Source of the DNA: Pseudopithomyces maydicus
Taxonomy: Eukaryota; Ascomycota; Dothideomycetes; Pleosporales; Didymosphaeriaceae
NCBI GenBank assembly: GCA_026873275.1
Contig: JANTUC010000015.1
Location: 62,001 to 126,000, forward strand
Direction: 5' to 3'
DNA: 64,000 bases
Shown here piece after piece: positions 56,618-64,000 of the stretch (position 1 is its first letter; the number at the start of each line of letters is the position of its first letter). The translations under genes were made by a program, and so were the position numbers. Under the pieces are notes generated by a model, which was given only the letters and a program-made list of their open reading frames with translations, ran no database searches and was not told the DNA's origin.

Positions 56618-57543
56618 ATGGCTTTGAGAGTGAGTATTTTCGTCCAGACACATGGCTCATCACTGATTATCCCAGACCATCTCCGCAAAGAGCGCCGCCG
56701 CGCTCGACCAAGAGCTCATGTCCACCGGCGCATTCTCCATCGACCAACTGATGGAACTCGCCGGCCTCTCCGTCTCCCAAGCTGGTACTCATCCCTACCA
56801 ACAAATCCCTATCCATTCAAGTGCCCCATCCGTCTTCTCATAGACCGACCACCTACATGCTCACGTTCCCACCCCACCATCCCAACCCACCTACCTACCT
56901 AACTACCATCCCCCCACCATCCACCCACCACCCTACTAACCCCCACCCCAGTCTTCAAACTCCACCCCCTCCACAAAGGCCCCCGCATCCTCATCGCCTG
57001 CGGCCCAGGCAACAACGGCGGCGACGGCCTCGTCGCCGCCCGCCACCTCCACCACTACGGCTACACCCCCACCATCTACTACCCCAAGCAACCCAAATCC
57101 GACCTCTACGCGCGGCTCCGCACGCAGCTGGAATCCCTCCGCATCCCCTTCACCTCCGACTTCCACACGGCCCTCACGCAAACCGACCACGTCGTCGACG
57201 CCATCTTCGGCTTTTCCTTCTCGGGTGAGGTCCGCGAGCCGTTCCCCAGCGTCATCGAGGCCCTCAGGGATACCAAGGTCCCCGTGCTGGCGGTCGACGC
57301 GCCGAGTAGTTGGGGCGTGGACGAGGGGCCGCCGCGGGAGGGGCCGGGGAGCGGGTATATGCCAGGGGCGTTGATCAGTTTGACGGCGCCGAAGCCGTTG
57401 GTGAGGTGGTTTAAGGGGAGGCATTTTGTGGGGGGGCGGTTTTGGGGGAGGAGGTCGCGGGGAGGTATGGGATTGATGTGCCGAGGTATGAGGGGCTGGA
57501 TCAGGTGGTTGAGGTGGAGGTTGAGGGGGAAGGGAAGTTGTGA
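56618..57543 (+). CDS. nnr1: NAD(P)H-hydrate epimerase (YjeF_N; one frameshift in this sequence)
   Basis: Exons 56618-56629, 56676-56784, 56952-57543; about 237 residues after correction. The first exon codes for only four residues (MALR). The YjeF N-terminal fold is clear: SAAALDQELMSTGAFSIDQL, MELAGLSVSQAV, ILIACGPGNNGGDGLVAARH, VVDAIFGFSFSGEVREPF and VLAVDAPSSWGVDEGPP with the catalytic Asp. The enzyme epimerises damaged R-NAD(P)HX so that the dehydratase can repair it, in cytosol or mitochondria. Near the end the frame breaks at TTTT (57440-57443); one more T gives HFVGGRFLGEEVAGRYGID and VPRYEGLDQVVEVE, the expected C-terminus with its stop at 57541. Confidence 0.9.
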
Positions 57544-58216
57544 GGGGGATTAGGATAGGTGGGAGGGTTGGGAGGAGAGGTTGGGAAATGAAGTGTTAGA
57601 TTGAGAGTCGGGATTGGTTTCTTTCGAGAAGACGGTGCGGAAGTGACTAGACCCCTTTCTTTTTCATAATCCGGTATATATCACATGTGTGTTACATTTG
57701 ACTTTTGCGCAGCTTGTCTTTGTGTTGGTGCGAGTGAGACGGTTTCGACGGGTCCGGGTCAAGCGCGCACGTGACTGGTGTATTCAGGACCCGATTGGGA
57801 AGCTATGCACGTTTAGGGAAGGAACTGGAATATCGTTCTATAGATCGTGGTTTTGAAAGCTACAGAGTCTCTCAATCTAGTCTCATGGAATGGTGAATCA
57901 TTTGTGGTTTGAAGAGATAACTTGAAGTGTTCGAAGTCGTGTATGTTGGTAGGAAGATAGATATACGGAAGCCTGTAGATTGGTATGATGCACGGACCGC
58001 GCTGGCTTGTCCGGTATTGTAGCTTTATAGCTCAATAGGTGTTATAAGTCTCGATTGTTGCAAAATAGGATGGTTCGTGTCTTGAATGTATAAAAACAAA
58101 TACTTCTGCAGTAAAGTCTGAGGTTGACCTTGAGACATTCAGCCAAAAAGTGTGGCGTCCTAGCGCTCCAGCCAGTACACTTCATTTCTTGACCCAATTC
58201 TCTCAATCGCGTCACG
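57544..58216. other. intergenic region
   Basis: Hydrate epimerase 3' flank and carboxypeptidase promoter; no gene recognised. Confidence 0.55.
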
Positions 58217-60308
58217 ATGAGCCTCCTCTGCTTCCTCCTCGCTATCCTAGCCCACATCGCCCAGTCACAGGTAATTAGCAAGGTTTCCAAAACGATCCCC
58301 GGCGCTTCAATTTCGTACAAAAAAGTACGTCCTTCCTTCCCCCATTTTTCAGGATTTTAGAAAGAAAGAAACAACAGACTAACGCTTCCAGACAACCGCA
58401 TGCAACGCTTCCACAACCACCCCCTCCTACTCCGGCTACATCCATCTCACCACAACCACCATCCCCAACTTCCCCCACAACAGCTCCACTTTCTTCTGGT
58501 TCTTCCCCGCGCGCAATCCCTACGGCGCCAATCTCGCCCTCTATCTCGCCGGCGGCCCTGGCCAAGCCTCGAGCTTTGCGGCGCTCACGGAGAACGGGCC
58601 TTGTACCGCGCTGCCGGATGGTGATTCGGTGGCTCCGAATGCGTACTCGTTCAATGAGAATGCTCATTTGCTGTATGTGGATCAGCCGCTTCAGGTGGGG
58701 TTTAGCTATGATAAGATTGTGGATGGGATTTTTGATGCTTTGGGTGGGGTTGATGGGGTTGGGTCTGGGGTCGTCGTTCCGGGGGAGGGTCCGGAGGGGG
58801 TGACGAGGATAAGCGGGAGGTTTCCGAGCCAGGACCCGGGGGCTACGGTTGGGACATCGAGTGCGGCGGCGAGGCATATGTGGTTCTTTTTGCAGGTGTT
58901 CTTCGCTGAGTGAGTTTGTGGTTCTGATTCTGGAGAGATTGGACAGACTGGACTGACTGGACTGACTGATGGTGTAGCTTCGGTGTGCCGTATGGCGAGA
59001 AGAATAGCTTGAGCATTTGGGGGAACTCGGTACGTACTTCTTGATTTGAGGATCTGGATTTTCATTCAGCTAATATTTGCGGTGTATTAGTATGGCGGCA
59101 TGTACGCTGCTACTCTGTCAGCATACCTTCTCCGGGCAAACACAAAACCCCCCATAAAACCAGGGACACCGTACGCTCGCATCAACATACCATCCGTAGG
59201 CATCACGAACGGCTGTCTTGATCTCCCCTCCCAAGTACTATCCTACGCTACGCTCCCTTTCAATAATACCTACAACACCGCATCAGGCTCACCGTTCCGC
59301 ATCTACAACCGCACCTTCTCCTATAACCTCGTAGCTACCGCGAGCCGCCCTAACGGCTGTCTGGAGGAAGTGGCCTGGTGCCGCAAATTAAAAGACCGAT
59401 ACGACGCGGCAGATGAAGGGATCGACGTCCGCATTAAGCAAGCGTGCAGCGCTGCAGTCATAACGTGCAATACAGAGATCCTATGGCCGTATTTCCTGAC
59501 CAGCAATCCTAGAAGCCAGTACGACATGGCACTTCCACAGATACAACCCTGGCCGCCGAAATCCGCGGCCTCGTATCTCAACCGTGAGCGCGTGAGGGCG
59601 CTTCTAGGGGTGCCCGAGGGGCTGAACTACACGCTCTTCTCGTCGGTCGTGAACAATAATTTCATCGCAAGCGGGGATCCTGTGCGCGATGGGAGAAAAG
59701 ACCTGATGTACGTGTTGGAGCGTGGCACGCGGGTGGCGATGGTGTACGGAGATCGCGACTGGAGATGTAATTGGGTGGGAGGCGAGAATCTCACTGCTTC
59801 GCTGTCGTGGCCGCGGGGAGCGACTTCTGGGTGGTTTTCCAAGAGTGGATATGTGGAGTTCAGGGCGCCGTCTTCGGGAAAGGTTACGGCGGTCACGAGG
59901 CAGCACACATTGCTCTCTTTTACGAGAGTGTTTCAGGCGGGGCATGCGGTGAGCTGGTATGCGCCAGAGACGGTATGTTGTTTTGCCTCTTTTGCGTATT
60001 GTCTTTCGAGCTCTAAGTATGAGTGAGTATCACCTTTAAAGACTGATGTTTGATAGGTGCAAACTATTTTCACACGCACCGTGCGTGATCTTGACGTTGC
60101 GACAGGACGAAGTCGTGGAAGCTCCACTGTGACGAAGGGCAAGCCGTCGAGTTGGGGCTGGCGCCTCAAGCTCCCTTCCTTGAATCCGCCTAATGGGTGC
60201 TCGCTGTGGAATTTTGGCGACTCGTGTTCCGTAGAGCAGGAGCAAGCACTGAGAAATGGCACCGCGGTAGTGGATGAGACATGGAGGGTTCGGGTTCCAG
60301 GGATTTAA
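58217..60308 (+). CDS. secreted serine carboxypeptidase, peptidase family S10
   Basis: Five exons: 58217-58324, 58392-58909, 58978-59029, 59091-59972, 60057-60308; 603 residues, all junctions in frame. The signal peptide is MSLLCFLLAILAHIAQS. Family landmarks: SGYIHL, STFFWFFPARNPYG, LYLAGGPGQASS (oxyanion region), HLLYVDQPLQVGFSYD, the nucleophile motif GNSYGG with Ser226 split between exons 3 and 4, VYGDRDWRCNW (catalytic Asp, about 446-449) and FQAGHAVSWY (catalytic His, about 511). The nucleophile motif is GNSYGG where GESYGG is usual. The triad is complete, so an active acid carboxypeptidase that trims C-terminal residues of extracellular or vacuolar peptides is likely. It converges on the lysozyme-like gene. 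Confidence 0.92.
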
Positions 60309-60540
60309 ATGCTTAGGTTTAACATGGGGCAGAAAGAATAAAAGCAACATGCAGATTTTCTAAAACACTGAAGTAAATAATCGAAACTTTGCCTTAGTCA
60401 TGTCCTGTTGTTATGCCCTCGTAATTGATCATATTGTATAAAGTACACGTTTGAAATCAAGACAGTAAGAAAAAGATATCACTTCTACCCATGAGTTGGA
60501 GATATCAAAATTTTGCCACGGCGGCAGGCCTGCGAAATAT

Positions 60541-61470
60541 CTACCAGCCGGCGTTGCAAACCTTCTGCGCCTTCGCGACATGCTTATTGTAGGCATCAGG
60601 GAATGCAGAACTGGGACCACTGTTAGCACTCGACTACGCATAGTCTATGCAATTGATGTCGACTTACACCTGGACTTTCTGAGCTGCTTTGCCAATGGCA
60701 AGAGATTGCCAGTTCTTGACCTTCTTGAGCGCATTGAAGAAGAAGTGCGCACTCAGATCCTGCATTTTGATCAGTATTCAGCTCAGTTGTACGCTCGATA
60801 CTACATACCGCGTTCATACGCTCCTTGGTCGAGCCCCACGAAGGACGTTGCTGGAAAATGCCAACAGAGTCATGGTCTTGACCAACACCATCATGGGGAT
60901 ACTTCAACGATGCCGGATACTTGCTGTTTGCGAGGATCTTAATCTGCGATTCCTGGAATGCCGTGGTGATAGCGATGTAGCACGCGCGCTTCTCCTGGCT
61001 GGCCGGGAAATCCTTCTTCGCCCTGGCGATGATGGCGCGCGCATTACGCGTTTGCACCGAACTAAGGCCAGGTAGGTTTCCCTTTACTGGCTTCGAGGGC
61101 TTCGGCGTGCAGCACTTGAAGTTGGCGGGTCCCGGGCAGAGACCAGACTGCGTGGTGCCACCGCACTGGGAGGACCATTTGCAGCTTCCACCTGAGGCGC
61201 ATTTCGGCTTGACACAGCACTTGATGTTGGCGGCGGTACCGGGGCATCTAGTTGGGAGGTGAGTTGGATGAATTGTCACGTGGGAAGATATGCCTACGCG
61301 TTCGAAATGAAGGAACCACCACCCGAGCTGCACGAAGAGGTCGAGATGCAAACACCTGGGGCTCCTCCAGCTCCGGTACAAGGACCATCGACAGAGGAAC
61401 GCGGCGCAAGTGCGGTGACAAGGCTCGTAGAGAGTAAGAAGGTCAACAGGGTAGAGCTGAGAAGCTGCAT
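60541..61470 (-). CDS. secreted Cys-rich, lysozyme-like cell-wall hydrolase candidate
   Basis: Four exons on the minus strand: 61470-61298, 61247-60809, 60759-60668, 60610-60541; 257 residues with clean junctions. The signal peptide is MQLLSSTLLTFLLSTSLVTA. Two short Cys repeats follow: CTGAGGAPGVCISTSSC to CPGTAANIKCC, and CKWSSQCGGTTQSGLCPG to NFKCC. Residues 125-257 form a helical domain with AIIARAKKDF, ITTAFQESQIKILAN (Glu about 157 as possible catalytic acid), YPHDGVGQDHDSVGIFQQRP and AFPDAYNKHVAKA. The DHDSVGIFQQRPSWG block is one I know from actinobacterial peptidoglycan hydrolases and from some fungal secreted proteins. Cleavage of bacterial or fungal wall glycan is inferred, not shown. 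Confidence 0.8.
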
Positions 61471-62634
61471 GGTGATAATTTAGGACCAAAAATGAATGAA
61501 TTGACAATGATCGAAGGATATACTGTTCAATGAGAGACTGTCTATATGGCCGATGGTGTTCTAAGCAATATTGCATCTCTGCCACTATCTTTATACTCTT
61601 CTCGAAGAAGCAGCACCTGAGGTCCGTAGCCGGACCATCTTACTCTTCCACGGCGATGTTCTATTCGTATTTCGTATCCAAAGCGAATAGTTCTAATGGC
61701 GCGACGGTAGCCATTTTCATTCGGAGTAGCCATGGGCCCCTTTTTGCATATCAATGGTCGTGTTCTCGCTCTAAGCGCTCACTGCGGATGTCCGACACGC
61801 CACGTGACCGAATACGAGCCGTGTCCGGAAATTTGCAGGATCCGGACCTCTCGTATTTAGAGGCTGAAAACCACACTTGTAGTCTGACAGTGTCTATGGC
61901 GAGTTTGATGCATCGCCTCAGGACCTCGTACATTTGAATGATGCTCGTATGGTGGATGATGGGCTTGGTGATTGCGGGAGGCGCTTTTGCGTGCGTTTCC
62001 TTGGTTGCGCGTTTTGTAGGTACTTTCCACTTTGCATTGGCATGCTGTGAAAAAACAAAAAAGCGATCTTTTACGAGGAAAGTCGATGTGTTTTTCCTGA
62101 TCATCGTGTAAATGTTCCCTAGAAGTACGATGCAAGGCTGTAAAATTTCAAATCTGATGTTTCAGCAAGTTTTCAATGTTGAAGCGAGACGAATTCTGTA
62201 TTCACGAAGGAACAAAATTAGCCAAAATATCACTTGAGGAATTTAAAATAACACTCAAATGTCCAGAGGTGTTTCGCAGCTTCCTGATCCATCTGGTGTT
62301 TTAATATGATTCTCTACCTTTGTAGATAGAGGCTCAGGGAAAGTCGGTCATTGAACTAGGATCAGCGTACCTCTGCAGCAAGTACTATGCCTCGAAGAAA
62401 TATGCTTCTGCCATATACTCCTGTATTGAAAGTATTGAAGGAGAGAAATGTTGGAAGCCCATACATAGGAAGTGTTGTTCGAGCGGCCGAGTTGGGACGA
62501 TCTAGCCGCTTTCGGAACATACTCGTCGTGTTCTTCACTGTGGCGCAGCACCACCCTCCAAACACCACGTGCTATGTCCAACCCAGTTCGTTGCATCTAA
62601 TACTCCTCACTATCTATCGTATCCATCTTCAGGC
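61471..62634. other. intergenic region with macro-domain gene leader
   Basis: No gene recognised. Frames at 61530-61937 (plus) and 61542-62135 (minus) lack motifs or splice support. The last 60 bases contain a short upstream open frame, listed separately. Confidence 0.5.
62574..62600 (+). promoter_or_regulatory. possible upstream open reading frame (8 codons)
   Basis: ATG at 62574 and TAA at 62598-62600, 34 bases before the macro-domain start. If transcribed it could damp translation; the transcript start is unknown. Confidence 0.3.
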
Positions 62635-63519
62635 ATGTCGCCATCCTCTTCCCCTCACCACTTCCCTACAATACATCTTCTCTGCGCTTCTCCTTCATAC
62701 AAAACCGCTTTGGAAGCTGCACGTCATAAATATGCCCTGCCATCTTCTATAAATATAGAATACCACATATCTACACTCTCTGATCTTCCCCACAATCTCA
62801 ATTTCGATGCTATCGTTTCTCCCGCCAATTCTTACGCCCACATGGATGGTGGTTTCGACCACGACCTGTCACTTGCTTTCGCGCCCGAAGGAGGCGACTA
62901 TTATGCGTTGACCAAGGTCGCACGCGAAGCCATATTCCGCGAGTGGCGAGGTTTTGTTCCCCCAGGGAATTGTGTTCTCGTCTCTCTGCAAGACTCGAGA
63001 TTGAAGGGTGGGAATAGACCACCTGCTGCGGCTACGGAGGCTGAGGAAGCTATCCTCTCCAATGGAAGAGCTGGAGAAGAAAGAAAGAATTCACAAGGCA
63101 AGGAGATAAGTGTAGGCAGGCGGCCGTGGAATTGCAGATACATCGCTCTTTGCCCCACTATGCGACGTCCAGGAGATGTGCGGTGGGACCGCGAAGTCGT
63201 GTATGAGTGTGTTTGGAGTCTGCTTGCAGCAGTGGACAAACATAATCGGGGAGCTGGGGGGACAGCGTACGCGACAAGAAGTAAGGTGGAAGATGGCGGA
63301 GGTGCGTCGGAAGAAGACCAGATCCGGACTCTGCTGATGACGCCACTGGCAACGGGGTATGGAGAGTGGGGGCCACAACGATGGGCAGCGCAGATGATCC
63401 TTGCGATGAAGCATTTCGCAGAGGTTATGGCGAATGAAAAGAGGTGGGTTGTTATGGGGCCGATTAGGATGATGACGCATGTGCAAGAGGTGGAAGGGAC
63501 GTATGAGATGGAGGGATAA
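62635..63519 (+). CDS. macro-domain (ADP-ribose-binding) protein
   Basis: Intronless, 294 residues from the ATG at 62635; earlier in-frame triplets are not ATG. The macro fold shows in TIHLLCASPSYKTALEAA, FDAIVSPANSYAHMDGGFD (the Asn and Gly-Gly that hold ADP-ribose, about 62-76), CVLVSLQDSRL, NCRYIALCPTMRRPGDVRWD and LLMTPLATGYGEWGPQRWAA (phosphate-binding loop). Such proteins bind or hydrolyse ADP-ribose or its derivatives; fungal members of this form are poorly studied. A low-complexity insert (about 135-160) sits between the two strand blocks. Cytosolic or nuclear location is likely, as no signal peptide is present. Confidence 0.88.
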   Translation: MSPSSSPHHFPTIHLLCASPSYKTALEAARHKYALPSSINIEYHISTLSDLPHNLNFDAIVSPANSYAHMDGGFDHDLSLAFAPEGGDYYALTKVAREAIFREWRGFVPPGNCVLVSLQDSRLKGGNRPPAAATEAEEAILSNGRAGEERKNSQGKEISVGRRPWNCRYIALCPTMRRPGDVRWDREVVYECVWSLLAAVDKHNRGAGGTAYATRSKVEDGGGASEEDQIRTLLMTPLATGYGEWGPQRWAAQMILAMKHFAEVMANEKRWVVMGPIRMMTHVQEVEGTYEMEG

Positions 63520-64000
63520 GCTGGGGTTTGTAAATGTGTGTATGGGGCTTAGACTTTTGGCCCACGTCTAGATAATTGACAAACGAATGATATTTTGATA
63601 CTAGCGAAGAAAGCCGATATAATCATATTCACCTCTTGTGCTGTAGTAACCGCGAAGTCTACTACGCGAAATAGGATTCCTATCTATACGACACCTAGAC
63701 AGTGGTTACTTTCTTAACAAACAAAATCGATATGCCAATACCCTGAAGGGTTCAGAGCAATTCGCTATCCGGCAGGACAGTAATAACGTTAGTAAGGCTT
63801 ATCACGCATGAATTGTAAGTTGTGAGATTATTGAAAAAAGGTATAAGTAATATTGAATGGTTGGTAGTAATATTTGAAGAGAACAAGACTTCAAGGTCAT
63901 GTTTTAGGTCGCAACTATGCTTGAAAGGGATTGCAATAAGACATCAGCCTGCAATGACTGGATTTGTAAGGCTTGTTAGTAGCCTCCTTGCCCTCAAACA
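63520..64000. other. intergenic region at window end
   Basis: AT-rich 3' flank; no gene recognised. Confidence 0.6.

Noticed and set aside
61530..62135. Open frames of 60-135 codons on both strands upstream of the macro-domain gene
   Set aside because: No motifs, no splice structure and mutually overlapping frames.

Overview
This window looks like nuclear DNA of a filamentous ascomycete (Pezizomycotina, perhaps Dothideomycetes). Genes run on both strands, most carry short introns of about 45-170 bp with GT..AG ends and CTAAC/CTGAC-like branch sites, and the products are typically fungal: the HOG osmosensor Sho1, an Nbp2 SH3 protein, Ssu72, a fungal CorA-like channel, a chimeric terpene synthase, CYP monooxygenases and an Mup1-like permease. 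I built all exon models by hand from splice signals, frame and family conservation; none was checked by a search.

Layout. 0-9 kb: the 3' end of an adenosine-deaminase-family gene, a secreted Cys-containing protein, a long repeat-rich intergenic stretch and nbp2 (minus). 9-12 kb: ssu72, then a decayed F-box/leucine-rich gene (minus). 13-19 kb, an accessory block: a cytochrome P450, a secreted esterase with a bacterial-looking C-terminal domain, and a second secreted Cys-rich protein. 20-26 kb: three same-strand genes, namely a 61-residue protein, a CorA-like membrane protein and a protein kinase fused to a von Willebrand A domain. 26.7-37.4 kb: a probable terpene biosynthetic cluster with an MFS exporter and a chimeric terpene cyclase-prenyltransferase (both minus), a P450 reading away from them, and a secreted PQQ-type beta-propeller protein. 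39-61 kb, mostly primary metabolism and housekeeping: an Mup1-like permease, a GH78 alpha-L-rhamnosidase, the methylcrotonoyl-CoA carboxylase beta subunit, sho1, a dynactin p24/RO10-like protein, a vacuolar AVT-type transporter, mitochondrial ribosomal protein bS16m, NAD(P)H-hydrate epimerase and an S10 carboxypeptidase. 60.5-63.5 kb: a secreted lysozyme-like protein and a macro-domain protein.

How the genes fit together. The terpene cluster is the clearest functional unit: the prenyltransferase half makes a long prenyl diphosphate, the cyclase half closes it, the P450 and perhaps the secreted propeller enzyme decorate it, and the MFS protein could export it. The CorA-like / 61-residue / kinase-vWA trio is a candidate uncharacterised module.

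A caution on sequence quality: at least six conserved genes (kinase-vWA, permease, GH78, sho1, bS16m, hydrate epimerase) each need exactly one +/-1 base correction, usually in or beside a short homopolymer, to restore the expected protein. This looks more like consensus error than mass gene death, though either is possible.
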